A DNA stretch of 64,000 nucleotides from Aurelia coerulea (GCA_039566865.1 CM076947.1:18167501-18231500); one strand, 5' to 3'. Shown: positions 22,385 to 35,039, counted from the first letter of the stretch. Made by a program: numbers and translations. The notes: generated from the letters alone by a model not told the origin.

Positions 22385-22805
22385 TGTTGGGGTATCCGCG
22401 CACCCATGTAGTTTTATGATCTGCACTTTTATCAGTTGTTAGATCAACACGCAGTTATGATGACAAGAACACTACAGGACTAATTATGATATTCTATTAG
22501 TTATATAAAAAATATGTTTTGACGTCATGCATCCTTATGTGATTGGGTAATTTTAAAAGGTTGCCAGATAACCACCATTAGGGTGCAGTAGTATGGAAAA
22601 GTCACGTGGAAATATTTGAGAAGTCAGTCAAAAGTTGAGATTGAATGAGGTCGCATGGTTGTTAAAAAATTTCGTCTTCTTCATTGAGTGAAACATCTTC
22701 GGTTCAACGAATAACCTTCAGAACTAGCTAGACTGGAGAGGAATCTCCAACATAGCGCCATGAAGGTACTTTGTAGAAATAAAGAAATCAACTCAAAATT
22801 AGCCA
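22385..22805 (+). mobile_element. Probable 3' LTR of the BEL/Pao element
   Basis: A purine tract 'aagaaggggggag' immediately precedes TGTTGGGG, the expected order of polypurine tract then LTR. A sequence of about 420 bp follows to '...attagcca' as the possible TG...CA end. No 5' LTR remains to fix the border, so the right end is approximate. Confidence 0.55.
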
Positions 22806-24373
22806 TTCATTATTAATGATTATGCCAGCATTTTCTTTGTATGATTATGATATGATCAAGAAAAAGCGGAAAACATGTCGGAAAATTGGCCAGAATCAGA
22901 CGCAGGCTAGGTAAAATGCGATAAATCAAATTTGGAGCACAATTTCCATTCAAATATCAGAAATATGATAAAATACACGAAATAACACTGGTTTGCAAAG
23001 TAAATTTGCAAAGTACTTCAATTTTGCTACTTTTTCACAGGCAGCCCCAATAAAAAGTAGTAAGAAAGCAAACGAAATGCTGCTTCTGCGAGTGAGATAC
23101 GGCAAAAGCGGCATCTGTGGAGGAGCAATCTGTGCTTTTTTCACGATTAACGGTAAAATTAATCTTATGAATACTAAGAAACTAAACAAGGAGTCTTGTT
23201 CGCGCAGAATTAGGCCCAAAGTTAAGAAATCGAAATATAAAGTTCAGAGCCCAGGGGAGCGACTCGGTAGTTTAAGGTGAAGTGCCCGTACAAAATTCGT
23301 GACGACGTAAACAATTTGCCAAAATTATTTGAGAGCTTAGTCTACTTAGCCCTTTTGCAAAAGTGTTCATAATGGATTAAATTTGATTCTGCAATAGGGT
23401 TTACAAGAAGTCTGAAACATAGATTTTTTGTTTTTAATGTTGAAAAAGCGTTTCATAAGGATAGGAGAATTTCGTTTTTATTCAATCAGCGAATTTGTTA
23501 TGATCCGCCTTGGCCAATCAGATCGCTAGAAATAACAATGGAAAGTGCGGGCGTCAGCGTTTTTCTTCAAAAGTAAACAAACGGAGCTGTGGGAGCTGTG
23601 GGCCCAAAACCACTATCCTTTCGAAGGGCGTGATGCAGTCCTTTTTCAGCGAATTTGATGGGGTTTCGAACTTTTTTGTGATGAACAGGACTTTTTCTTG
23701 AATCTTACCAGATATATTTTTGATATCTGCAGCGGTTCGCCCAAAATCAAAGCAGCGAAGCGGGGGTTTCCCTAACGGCTTACTACGCCTCATGACACAC
23801 AAAGCAAAGTGAACAGGGCAACCGACGGCACGAAAATGCAGTTGTCAGATGAAGAATGAAAGCAAATTGGGACATCTCGGATCAGATACCTATTTTGTTG
23901 GAGCTGATGATCTATTTTAGGAAGACTTCTCAACGAGCCTGCTACAGATTTTATCGTTATCACTATTTGGGTTTGGTTCATCTTCAAATTGACCGATTGC
24001 CTTCCGCTGTTCCTTGGTCTCATGGCTTCATGCATAGACTACAATCTTGGCCAAAATACTTGGGACAAATCAAAAAATTGCACTACTTCGGTCTTTGATT
24101 ACGTGCCCCCCGCTCCCCCCTTCTCAAAGTTGCTTGAATCAAACACCTTTCGACCTTCTCAACATTGAAGTAGGGGGAAGGGGGGATTAGGAGACTCTAA
24201 ACGTATGTTTTCCCCTCGATATTTTAGGAAACATCATGAAGACACTGAAATTTGCCTGTGTCCCAGCTTTTTTTGGCCAGGATTGTAGTATATTTCGACT
24301 TGGATATCAGGTACCTGCTCCAAAGGGCTTGGGCTATGTCGGCGACGGTTCTTTCACGACATAACTGAAGCGA
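22806..24373. other. No gene recognised
   Basis: AT-rich with several short open frames and no recognisable domain. G/C runs occur near 24110 and 24175. Confidence 0.45.
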
Positions 24374-24557
24374 GAGCTTTTACCCGTGTGACTGCTTGTT
24401 GCGTAGAAAGAGACGGAATAAACCAATTCTAAGCTTTAAATACCTTGCTTGAGCCTCAAGAGGCTACACACATAGCTAAGCAGATCCCGTGGGGGTAAAG
24501 AATGGAGTTTCCATGCGTTATTTTGAGATTTCAGAGTGACCCCTTGGGTGAGAATAG
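24374..24557 (+). repeat. ~185-bp dispersed repeat, copy 1
   Basis: From 'gtgtgactgcttgttgcgta' to 'accccttgggtgagaatag' this is almost identical to 39822-40006, in the same orientation. The nature of the repeat is unknown; no A or B box is visible. Confidence 0.75.
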
Positions 24558-24596
24558 AAGGGAGATTCTCTCTCCAACCCAGACCTCGAATCCAAC

Positions 24597-25867
24597 AAGT
24601 TGTATTCATTTTCCGGTCGATGAATATTGACCTTCGTTAAAACATTGATAGAATTCGCTACAATTAAGATATAAGGATAAAAATCTCAGCGATTATGGAT
24701 ATTGCCCTAAGAAATAACCCAAACATTTTCCCTTCTTTTACATATCAAAATTGCAGGCGATTTTCAGAGATCTCTGTCAGAAATGTCCATTTGGGCTTAA
24801 GCTTCTCACCGAATAAACCTCATACGTTGGCCCCAATAAGGCTTAGTTTGTATTCTAGAGCTAAACGATTCACTTACCAATGACTCGAGCATCATTTTGA
24901 CTTCATTTTCAATTTGATGTTTTCAAATTTTGTTCAAAATCATCCAATCTTGAGCAATTTCTTCAAATTTGTTTCGTTCCGTCTTTCTCTGCAAGCGCAA
25001 GTAACTTGCTCAAATGTCGCACTGCAAGGTTATTAAGATACAAAGTAACGTACGTTATTTGACACAGTTGATACACTCATGAACAGATTTGGCACGTCTG
25101 TCTTTCTCAATTCATTCTGAAACAAAAGGGATAACACACTTTTTGGCTGTTTGGTACATTAATGAATAGATTTTACACAAAACAGCAAAGCAAGAGACAG
25201 TTTTGAAAGCAGCTTTGTCGAATCTATTCTTGAATCAATGCAATCAATCACAAGGAACAAAGCTGTAAACGTGCAGCACAAAAAGCAATTTGTCTGTTGT
25301 TTTGTGTAAAATCCATTCATTAATGACCCAAACAGCCAAAAAGTGTTTGTTACTTTTGTTTCCATTTGAATGAATTGAGAAAGACAGACGTGCCAAATCT
25401 GTTCATTAGTGCATCAACTGTGTCAAATCACGTACGTTACTTTGTATCACAATAACCTAGCGATTGTGACATTCGAACATGTTACTTGCGAAACAAATTT
25501 GCAGAAATTGCTCAAGATTGGATGTTTTTGAACAAAATTTGGAGACATTAAATTGAAAATGAATTCAAATTGATGCTGGAGTCATTGGTAAGTGAATCGT
25601 TTAGCTCAAGAATACAAACTAAGCCTTATTGGGGCCAACGTATGAGGTTTAATCGGTGAGAAGCTTAGGCCCTTAGGACATTTCTGACAGAGATCGCTGA
25701 AAATTGCCGACGATTTTGATATGTAAATGGAGGGAAAGTATTTGGGTTATTTCTTAGGGCAATATCCATAATCGCTGAGATTTTTATCCATATATCTTAA
25801 TTGTAGCGAATTTTATCAATGTTTTAACGAAGGTCATTATTCGTCGACCGGAAAATGAATACAACTT
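24597..25867. mobile_element. Long inverted repeat (foldback element), ~1.27 kb
   Basis: Arms of about 600 bp: 'aagttgtattcattttccgg' at 24597 is mirrored by 'ccggaaaatgaatacaactt' ending at 25867, and pairing continues to within ~30 bp of the centre near 25230. The arms are diverged by scattered substitutions. No coding capacity. Confidence 0.85.
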
Positions 25868-26699
25868 CGGCTCCAAATGAGATATTTGTCTGAGCACGCT
25901 AAAAACTGCAGAGGGACATCCCTTCTACCGATTTTTCAAAAAAAAACTTCAGACAAGACAGCCATGCGATCAACTGTCAATAGACATCATTTACTTGAGA
26001 TTCCTTACTGGCAATTACCTAATTTTTGGAATTGTGCTTTAACTCGCATCTTCCCTTGCAAAATCCGTCCTTATGGGGGGGGGGGGCAGATAACTGCTCG
26101 TGAATGGTAATGAGTAACGACCCCCCTCCCCCTCTAACGTTGGCAGACTATTATTCTGAGCTGCACTCACTTAACGTCATTAACAGCTAGTTTATTTGAT
26201 AATTTTCAGAGACGCAATTTTCAATACTTTCCCAACGCTGTGATTCTGGAAAATAAGCAAGGACGCTTTGAAGGAGCAATAGGCCTAAGTTCACAGTTCT
26301 TTGGGGAGAAGGGCGCGACATGATTTGAAGAGAAGGAAGGACAGAAAACACGCAAAATGACACGGTAGTGGTGGAAAAATTTGGTAAGAAGGATGCCTCT
26401 TTAATATGTATGTTTTTCATCTTCATCCACCAAGTACTGCTTGCCTTCTAAAATGAAGGTTCTGACAAGAAGACTGGGTTGATATTGGTAGTAAAACTAG
26501 TAAACTAACTAGAGATATTTATTGGTAAAGCCTTGGCTTCAATTTTCGGCGGTAATGCAGTTTGACACACCCTGTTCAGACCGTTTTTGTACCTACAACT
26601 TTATCATTGTATGTCTAGGGAGGTACTCAACTCCTTAGAAGCTTTCCAAACAAATTGGAGCATTAAAACAAAAGTGATTGTTTTTGTTCCGATAGTGTT
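25868..26699. other. No gene recognised
   Basis: Holds a G12 run at about 26077 and C-rich stretches; no protein-like frame. Confidence 0.45.
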
Positions 26700-26850
26700 G
26701 ATCTGAAGGTGTTGGTTGTGTTGTAGTGCAGTGGTGTAATCCTCAGACTTTGCAGTTAGAACATCCAGGCGGACAGGGTTCGATACCTGGTAGAGCCCCA
26801 CCACTTGGGCATCACGAAAAGGGGTCTATGTATGTATGTATGTATGTATC
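26700..26850 (+). repeat. tRNA-derived SINE with (TATG)n tail
   Basis: An A-box-like TAGTGCAGTGG and a B box GGTTCGATACC (about 26780) are followed by 'agccccaccacttggg' and a (TATG)n tail at about 26828-26849. Same family as 19541-19620. Confidence 0.7.
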
Positions 26851-26944
26851 AATTTGCCACAAATAATGAAAAGATTTACAGTATAGTTTGTTTAAGAGCT
26901 AAAAATAGATACATATAGTTACAATTTTTACATAAATTAAATAA

Positions 26945-27065
26945 ATACCTATAAAAGAGGGGTACTTCGGGGTTTGCGGTATAGGGGGTAAATTTTGTGC
27001 GGTATTGCGGTAATGACGGGAAAAGCTTGCGGTATTGCGGTATCGAGCTTTCACAGCGCAGTATG
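26945..27065 (-). repeat. GCGGTATT minisatellite patch
   Basis: Repeated 'gcggtattgcggta' units next to 'aggggtacttcgg'. An inverted relative lies at 35040-35160, so this is part of a dispersed repeat. Confidence 0.6.
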
Positions 27066-27294
27066 CGGTATTATACGAATAGTAACATCCAAACTCCATG
27101 TAATGCCATTTTCCTGTTGAAGAACAACGCATCTTCAAGACGAATTGATAGAGGAAAGAAAAACGAAGGAGAGGGAGGTCCCTTATCCCTCTCTCCTTTT
27201 GCCTGCTACCCCTGCTCAACCTTGAAAAGGTACCTGCGGAGGAGAGCACGCAACATTTTTATCTGAAGAAAAAGAATCAACATATTTGCACGAA

Positions 27295-28720
27295 TCAAAA
27301 CTTTAGATGTGGGAAAATCACCCCTATTTTCAATCCGACAATGTTGGACAACTGTACGCTCTTCACGGTAATTCCTGCTCTATCAAAAGTTATCTGATCA
27401 TTTATAATCAACTGTCCCAGTACCTTGAATCGAATGGCCTGTTGTGCCCACATCAGTTTGGGTTTAGACAAAGGAGATCTACGCAACATACAGTTACCAA
27501 ACTGTCAGAGAAGTTTAGAAAGTACGTTGAAAAAGGGCTACTTAGGGGTGCTGTCTATATTGACCTCCGTAAAGCCTTTGACAAAGTACATCATGCAACC
27601 TTGCTGGAAAAATTGCCAAGTTATGGTATAGATGATGTAAAATTACAATGGATAGGTGATTATCTCTTTAATAGGAAACAATAAGAAATCTTTGATAACA
27701 CCAGCTCATGGGAAGAAAGCGTTACATGTGATGTACCACAAGGATCCATCCTGGGGTCCCTTCTCTTTGGGCTGATAATCAACGACATCCATATTCCGCT
27801 CACTGATGCTGGCATTACACTATATGCCGATGATACCGTTTATATTGTGCAAGAAAGAACTCAAATGAAATAGAACATTTACTTAAAGGACAAGTCCGGG
27901 GTTGGTATGATTGATGATAGAATACCAGATAATACTGCTATGAATGATGTATGATACTTTTTTCCACTATTTTTCGCCTTCTTCTTGTGAAATTACGTAT
28001 TCAAATAAGCAATTTGAGCGAAGTGACGTCATATCACGCAAACGAAAACGAGGCTGTGTGATTGTTTTTAGCCTCTTTATCATTGCAAGCCTCTTTATCT
28101 TGTTCTTGTGCCATTTTCAATGCATGAGCACACGATAAAGAGGCTAGCAGCGATTAAGAAGCGAAAAAATATCGCACAGCCTCGTTTTCGTTCGCACGAT
28201 ATGACGTCACTTCGCTCAAATTGCTTATTTGAATACGTAATTTCACAAGGAGAAGGCGAGAAATAGTGGGAAAAGTATCATACACCATTCATAGTAGTAT
28301 TATCTTGTATTTTATCATCAATCATACCAACCCCGGACTTGTCCTTTAACAGCGAACTGCAAAACGTTGCAGACTGGCTTGATGAAAATAACTTGTTCAT
28401 TAACTTGAAAAAGGTAAAACTGAATTTGTACTATATGGATCACATCAAACGTTGTCCAAACAGCCAAACGTGGACATCAAAATCTACAATCAAACTATTC
28501 ATGAGGTACTTGTGTATGATTTTGTCTCATCATGAGACAAAATCATACAAGTCTTGGTGTAGATTTGGATAACCATCTGAACCCCTTAATCGATATTTGG
28601 AAAATTTGTACAAAAAAGCATCAGCCAGAGTAAACTTTTTATCTCGTATTCGCGAAAAAGTCAGCCCTTATGCAGCAGAATCGATATTCAAAACAATGAT
28701 ATGTTCTACCGGGTAAACCA
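27295..28720 (+). pseudogene. Non-LTR retrotransposon reverse transcriptase (second LINE family), split by a MITE
   Basis: RT text runs from about 27400. It has PHQFGFRQRRSTQHTV, AVYIDLRKAFDKVHH with the first catalytic Asp, a stop near 27682, DVPQGSILG, and LYADDTVYIV at about 27821 as the catalytic box. A 449-bp MITE then interrupts the frame at a TTAA. After it the RT resumes with NVADWLDENNLFINL, and later ASARVNFLSRI near 28620. Frameshifts and stops are common and both ends are missing. The family differs from the LINE at 1161 and 51352; RTE- or CR1-related clades are possible. Confidence 0.8.
27897..28345. mobile_element. 449-bp foldback MITE inserted at TTAA
   Basis: 'aggacaagtccggggttggt' is inverted at 28326-28345, and pairing runs through most of the element. 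TTAA flanks both sides (27893-27896 and 28346-28349). Dropping the element and one TTAA restores the interrupted RT frame, which proves the borders. Each arm contains the palindrome TGACGTCA. TTAA targeting suggests piggyBac-type mobilisation. Confidence 0.88.
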
Positions 28721-29035
28721 GAGAAAGTTCCCACTTTTGAAAATTCATAGGATCAAGAGTGCTGGATGGATTGGAATGAATCAATATTTGCTCGACAGCC
28801 AAGAGATCAAAGTATTTTTATGATTTTTCTCGCCTTGTTATAAGCATTGGAAAAGTGGTAATTTCAAATTTAGAAAAAATTTGTGGTTGCAAAATGACTG
28901 AAGAAAAGGCCAAAAAAACGTGATCAAATTATAAAGGACTACAACATAGAAAAAGTAATTTCTCATGGGTGAGAGATATCGTCTGCGCATTTATTTCCAA
29001 GGGATTGAAAATCTCTAGTATCTGTTTGAGAATCT

Positions 29036-29335
29036 TATATTTATCATGAGTGGGCTACCACAATTCGAGAATTAAAATGTGCCCCTGCCTGGGATCGAAC
29101 CCGGGGTCTTCGTGTCAAAAGTTTCTCCAACATTCCACTGCGCCACTCAAGCGCAATGAAATGTTGGAGAAATCTGAAGTCATTCAGATCCCTGGGTCTT
29201 ACACCACGACAGAAGCCATTTTTTGTTTTTTCGTGTTTCGGCATTAAGCCTTCATCAGAGCCATGCATACGTATATAGAATCATTCGGCATCAGCTGACA
29301 CGGTGAAAAATATATTTATCATGAGTGGGCTACCA
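29036..29335 (-). mobile_element. SINE insertion with 25-bp flanking duplication
   Basis: Direct repeats of 25 bp containing 'atcatgagtgggctacca' stand at 29036-29060 and 29311-29335. On the minus strand the left part of the insert carries TGGCGCAGTGG (A box) and GGTTCGATCCC (B box), tRNA-like. The remaining ~150 bp is an unrelated body. Part of the duplication could belong to the SINE end instead. Confidence 0.6.
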
Positions 29336-29849
29336 TGATGTTTGAGAATCTTATTAGTCCGGCCTCTGACGTCGACGATTTCAACAGTCGGAGGCCAAAA
29401 GGTCTAACTAGTGATTTTGATAGAGTTTGACCTCCTGATAATGAAAAAAAGAGTCTTAACATTCGGAAGTGGTACACAAAGCCAGAGCGCGGCCCCAAAG
29501 TTCCCCCTACTGTTGAAAAATTACAACAGTCAGTGGCCAAACTTGATTTCTTTACCAAATGCATCAAAACATTGTAACAAAACCATTTCCAGTCATTTAA
29601 GACGATTAAGGTGGGACAGTCACCATTTAAGACACCCCCAAAGTTACCCCTCGATGTTGGAGTAATTCAACAGTCATCGTCCAAACCGCATCCTTGTTTC
29701 AAATTCAAGTTAATGATCCCGTCAAACCATTTCCATTGATTTAAGACGATTAAGGTGGGACAAATGTCATTCAAGATGTCCCAAAAGTTACCCCTATGTA
29801 TTAAAGTAAGTCAACAGTCATTGGCCAAGCCCCAAGCCTCAAGCTCTAC

Positions 29850-31770
29850 TAGAGGTCAGCTTCCAAAAAAATTGCTGGAAACTGCTGGTTATCGTGTATG
29901 CAGCGGCGATATGTATAAAGATATCCGACCCAGCCGAATGTGCCGAGATGACAAAGATTTGGCAGCATTAACAAAGTCAATTGAAAGTGCATGGAATCCA
30001 TTCAATGAGAACCTAGCACATGCTGTTTGACCTAAAAACCGGAAAAGAGGCCTCTCCTGAGACTATGCAATGTCTTCTTAGTCTCACTAGCAGAGGAAGG
30101 GAAGCAAGGGATACCTTTGTCAAAGAATTCAAAGAAGAAGCTGCACGATTTGAAGAACCAATCAAACGAATGAAAATTCAAAACTTTGCAACAGAGAGTT
30201 TCAAGAAAGATAATAGATCAAGGGCAGCTGCAAAAGTGGTCGAGACATGGGGAAGAAGAGACTTGTTTGGTCGTCTGCTGTATCTGGCTTCAAAGGCCCA
30301 GATTGACCTGGAGGCAGTATTCAGCTATCCTCTCACGCCAACTTCTCAGTCATTATCTCATATCGATGGCTCCATCAGAAAAACAGAGAGATCGGTACTC
30401 ATGAGAGAATTAGAGGAGAAAATGAATAGTCGCCCTCCTGATAAAGTGAAAAATGTAATAGACGATGGACGATGGCATATTTCCCTTGCACACTTTGCCG
30501 ACACAGTTACCAAGCACCCTCCGTGGAGTTGCCCAAAACATCTTGACAATGGTAATGCGGATGGCTGTTGAAAGAGTAGATTTGGTTTTTGACACATACA
30601 AATCTCCCTCGATTAAAGACATAGAACGTCAAACTTAAGGTGAAAGTAGCGCCAGATGGTTTGTCTTTGGTCCCGGTCAAAAGACGCCAAAAGACTTCAG
30701 GAATCTATTGCGTTCTGGTGAATTTAAAACAGGCTTCACAAAATTTCTAGCCGATGACTTCAAAGATGAGTCACATGCCCCGCTGCTGTCAGGGAAGGAG
30801 CTGTATTGTGCAGTTGATAACAAATGCACAAGTATTCTTCGGATGGCGAATGTATGTTCTCAGATGATTTACAGGAACTGGCTGGAAACCACGAGGAGGC
30901 TGATACGAGGATTGCTTTTCATGCAAAGCATTCAAGTCAACTCGGGACTGAAAATATTGTGGTAAGGGCCAATGAAACTGATGTCCTTGTTATCTTGCTG
31001 GCAAACAAATAATCCTTTTCAGGCAGTCATCTCTGGTTAGAAGTAGGTGTATCTTCAAATAATTCAAGAAGATACATCGATGTGTCAAAACTGGCTCAAA
31101 ATCTTGGTAATTCTGTCCATGCACCTCCTGGGTTGCATGCTTTCACAGGCTGTGACTATATTTCATCAATTTATCGGCAGGGTAAGAAGAAACCTTTCAA
31201 AATTGCTAGGAAAGACAATCAATGTATGGATGCTTTGACTGCCCTTGGGAGACAACCTATGTCTGAAACAGCCAAGGAAAGGATAGAGGAGTTCACTTGC
31301 AGGATATATGGCCACAAGGGATTAAAGGATATCAACAAAGCACGTTTCCTTACTCTTTGCCAGAAGCACAAACCAGCAAAGAGGAGTAATCCATTCGAGG
31401 GAATCAGGTCAATCGATCCATCGACTTTTCCACAGAAGAGTGCTTATAAACAACAAAGTCAGCGATCAAATTATGTTGCAAGAATTTGGCAGGTAGCAAC
31501 ATCCACTAATCCATCTATGGGTATGGAAGCAACTGATAAAGAGACTGGAAAATGGCCGATTCATTGTAAATTGGTTTGAGGGAGAGCAAGTTCCTAACGA
31601 AGAAGAGCTCCTTTGTGAAGACGAGATTGCAGAATTAGATGGTGACGAGGATAGGTCTGAAAGAGAGCCTATTGTCTGAAATTCCGCCCGCTCGGAAAAC
31701 TATACTGACTGGAAATTAGCCTTAATGTTGAAGATGAAGAGTCAGATACTTCTGATTTTGAGGACTATTA
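29850..31770 (+). pseudogene. Broken PIN/FEN-like nuclease-domain gene of a repeated invertebrate family
   Basis: Fragments in several frames follow each other: 29850-30030, 30020-30571, about 30700-31010, and 31082-31579, with an acidic tail (NVEDEESDTSDFEDY) ending near 31770. Recognisable stretches are YPLTPTSQSLSHIDGSI, EADTRIAFHAKH (about 30894), NETDVLVILLA (about 30970) and LHAFTGCDYISSIY (about 31135). Acidic residues in the EADTR, TDVLV and GCD blocks fit the metal site of a PIN/FEN-type nuclease. I know this layout from large uncharacterised families in invertebrate genomes, but no established name. Several frameshifts or stops make this copy non-functional. Its place between terminal inverted repeats suggests it is the element's own gene or captured cargo. 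Confidence 0.6.
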
Positions 31771-32784
31771 GAATTGATAAGGACTGATTTTGAGGACTAT
31801 AAGGATTGATTTTGTTAATGAAAACTCAGTGGGATTGCTTTTGTTGATTGTAATTAAGATTGTTATTTTCTGTTATGTTTTACCAACATGAATTTCCAGG
31901 GGAGCAGTGGATTGTTTAAAGTTTAGGAGGGAAGCAAGATTACTCATTTTACTTAAAACTGAGGTTGCCTTTCCCTTTCAGCAAAATATCAGAGAGTTGT
32001 TAGACAAATGCATGCAATTTCGAATGTCCGGAATCCCCCTATTTCCAGCGACTGCGAATGAGACCATTGAATTTTGATGAACATTGCTTGAAAAACCATA
32101 ACGGAGCATACCAAAGGCTTTTTCCAAACAAACATGCTCATGGTCTGATAACGAGCGACATGCTTAGAAATGAGCAAATCAGTTTACCCTGCTTTTGCTA
32201 TGATTTAAACTGAACCAAAGCAAGATTATAGATTACCCAGAATCAACGCTTTGGGGAATTTAACATTGTCTTAAATCGTCATACTGCTTGACCTCCATTT
32301 TAGTCCAGGATAGCGCTCGGCCTAATGAAAATTATAGGTAATTCAAATCAATGCGTTGGAGAATTTAATATTGTCTCAAATGGCAACGGTCCTACTCTGA
32401 TCGTCTTAAATGAACATAAATGATTTAAAGGAACTTCTACCCCCAATTGGATACAAGAATGGGGCTTGGCCAATGACTGTTGACTTACTTTAATACATAG
32501 GGGTAACATTTGGGACATCTTAAATGACGTTTGTCCCACCTTGATCGTCTTAAATCAATGGAGATGGTTTGACGGGATCATTAACTTGAATTTGAAACAA
32601 GAATGCGGTTTGGCCGATGACTGTTGAATTACTCTAACATCGAGGGGTAACTTTGGGGGGGGGGGCGTCTTGAATGGTGACTGTCCCACCTTAATCGTCT
32701 TAAATGACCGGAAATGCTTTTATTACAATGTTTTGACGCATTTGGTCAAGAAATCAAGTTTGGCCACGGCTATCTTTAAAACAG

Positions 32785-33140
32785 GGAACGGGGAACGGGG
32801 AACGGGGAACTTTAAAATGGGGAACTTTAAAACGGGGAACTTTAAAACAGGGAACGGGGAACGGGGAACGGGGAACTTTAAAACGGGGAACTTTAAAACA
32901 GGGAACGGGGAACGGGGAACTTTAAAATGGGGAACTTTAAAACGGGGAACGGGGAACGGGGAACTTTAAAATGGGGAACTTTAAAACGGGGAACGGGGAA
33001 CGGGGAACAGAGAACTTTAAAATGGGGAACTTTAAAACGGGGAACTTTAAAACAGGGAAAGGGGAACGTTAAAATGGGGAGCTTTAAAACGGGGAACTTT
33101 AAAATGGGGAACGGGGAACTTTAAAACGGGGAACATTGGG
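32785..33140 (+). repeat. GGGGAAC(TTTAAAA) minisatellite, left arm
   Basis: Alternating 'ggggaac' and 'ggggaactttaaaac' units. Open frames rich in G, N, F, K and T are by-products. A further short block in the same orientation is at 33405-33535. Confidence 0.9.
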
Positions 33141-33540
33141 AATTACCATAGTTATGTACCTTTTCTTCGTGGCACAGACATACATATATGTTTATAGGAA
33201 ACTAAGAATTTCGGCCAGTACTGGAAGTTTCTTAAAATTATCAGATTTTTAATACTCGGGAGTTTCATACGAGTTTCTTTGGGGTTCCATAACAATCTTC
33301 ATGTTCACCACCTGTGCCCATGAATATTCATACGTTTCAAAACAGAGTCATTGAAGTCTTTCCAATGTTTAGACTTCAATCAGGTACCTTTCAAGTGGCT
33401 ATCTTTAAAATGGGGAACTTTAAAACAGGGAACGGGGAACTTTAAAACGGGGAACTTTAAATTGGGGAACTTTAAAACGGGGAACAGGGAACTTTAAAAT
33501 GGGGAACTTTCAAACGGGGAACGGGGAACGGGACGTTTTT

Positions 33541-34080
33541 CTTACAAGAAACTGCCTATTTTCTATAAGAATCTCAATTCTCGGATCACCAAAAATCAAG
33601 AAACTCCACTACTGGGAAAAAGGAAATCCTTGACATCTTTTTGTTTTATTTTCACTTGTTTCCTGTTTGACATTACTCAGAAGGTCTTGGATAAATAATT
33701 ATAAATTAAATGAAATGAAAGCAAGAAAAAGACTCTAGATTATTGGACAATTTTATCTGATGCTATGAAACTGAACAAAACTCTGAACGGAACTAGCTTC
33801 TAATAAAAACAAAGTAAACAACAGATAATTGTTGAATGTTTGAATGTATGTAGCTATTGAATGGTTCTTGAAATTATCAAATTTTGAGTACTCTACTTTA
33901 AGATTTTCCTATGTTTAGACATTACTCAAGCACCTTCTGAGTAATTTCAACAGGAAACAAGTGAAAATAAAACAAAAAGATGTCAAGGATTTCCTTTTTC
34001 CCAATAGTGGAGTTTCTTAATTTTTGGTGATCCGAGAGTTGAGATTCTTATAGAAAATAGGCAGTTTCTTGTAATAAAAT
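33541..34080. repeat. Inverted repeat between the minisatellite arms
   Basis: About 150 bp at 33541-33690 ('aagaaactgcctattttcta', 'ccttgacatctttttgtttt') is mirrored at 33930-34080. Related sequence occurs at 50580-51100, so this is a dispersed foldback family. Confidence 0.75.
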
Positions 34081-34164
34081 ACGTGTGAATTCAAATATAA
34101 ATACCACAATAAGGATACCTTGCTCGTTTCAAATCTGAGGATGGTGCGTTCAGGCAAAGAAGCC

Positions 34165-34497
34165 CAAGTTCCCCATTTTAAAGTTCCCCACCTTAAATTA
34201 CCCCGTTTTAAAGGTCCCTGTTTTAAAGTTCCCCGTTTTAAAGTTCCCCATTTTAAAGTTCCCCGTTTTAAAGTTCCCCATTCCCCATTTTAAAGTTCCC
34301 CGTTTTAAAGCTCCCCATTTTAACGTTCCCCGTTCCCCTTTCCCTGTTTTAAAGTTCCCCGTTTTAAAGTTCCCCATTTTAAAGTTCCCTGTTCCCCGTT
34401 CCCCGTTCCCCGTTCCCCGTTCCCCGTTCCCCGTTCCCTGTTTTAAAGTTCCCCGTTTTAAAGTTCCCCATTTTAAAGTTCCCCGTTCCCCGTTCCC
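34165..34497 (-). repeat. GGGGAAC minisatellite, right (inverted) arm
   Basis: The same units as 32785-33140 but on the other strand ('gttccccgttttaaagttcc'), so the two blocks form a palindrome centred near 33.8 kb. Confidence 0.9.
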
Positions 34498-35039
34498 TAT
34501 CAAAATCACTAGTTAGACCTTTTGGCCTCCGACTGTTGAAATCTTCGACGTCAGAGGCCGGACTATAAGGTGCAGCGCTCGTGTGCATCGTTCTAGATTA
34601 GGAGAGTCCTAACGATTTGATCAAGTGTTTTAGGCCCTTTTCAATCATTTTGAAAACATGAAACTTTTGTAAAGTTGAATTTACATATATTTGCAGTGCT
34701 CGTAAGAAGATGAGAAAAATCACAAAAATACTTTGATCTTTTGGCTTCTAATTGAAATTTGAATCATTCAAATCCATGAAAAACTTGTTGTGCTACGAAT
34801 TTTCGAATGTGGGAACTTTTTTCTGGCTCAGCCGGAAGATATTCATAATTTCTGCCGTCAATGCAGTTTTACTGAAAGCACATCAATGAAACTTTTCCCG
34901 TCGTTCTTACGTCACATTTTGGTCTGTAAAACATCTAACTACGATCTAATAGACGAAACTACAAATTTTGATGAAGGAAGGTGGATTTAGGTCGGAATCA
35001 AACTGCCACAGACCGGTATACTGTATTAACAGCGCTATT

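Larger units (their letters stand above)
29355..34565. mobile_element. 5.2-kb TIR element carrying a PIN/FEN-like gene and minisatellite arms
   Basis: A ~68-bp end, 'tagtccggcctctgac' onward to 'ctagtgattttgatag', is inverted at 34498-34565. Subterminal ~140-bp repeats with 'acgattaaggtgggac' (29600, 29743) are mirrored at 32450-32760. The centre contains the broken nuclease-like gene. The right half is expanded by GGGGAAC minisatellites and a nested foldback. Confidence 0.7.

Noticed and set aside
29061..29165. Functional tRNA gene on the minus strand
   Set aside because: A and B boxes are present but the acceptor and anticodon arms do not pair; flanking 25-bp duplications mark it as a SINE.
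32670..34588. Open frames rich in NFKTG/NFKMG
   Set aside because: Direct translation of the GGGGAACTTTAAAAC minisatellite.
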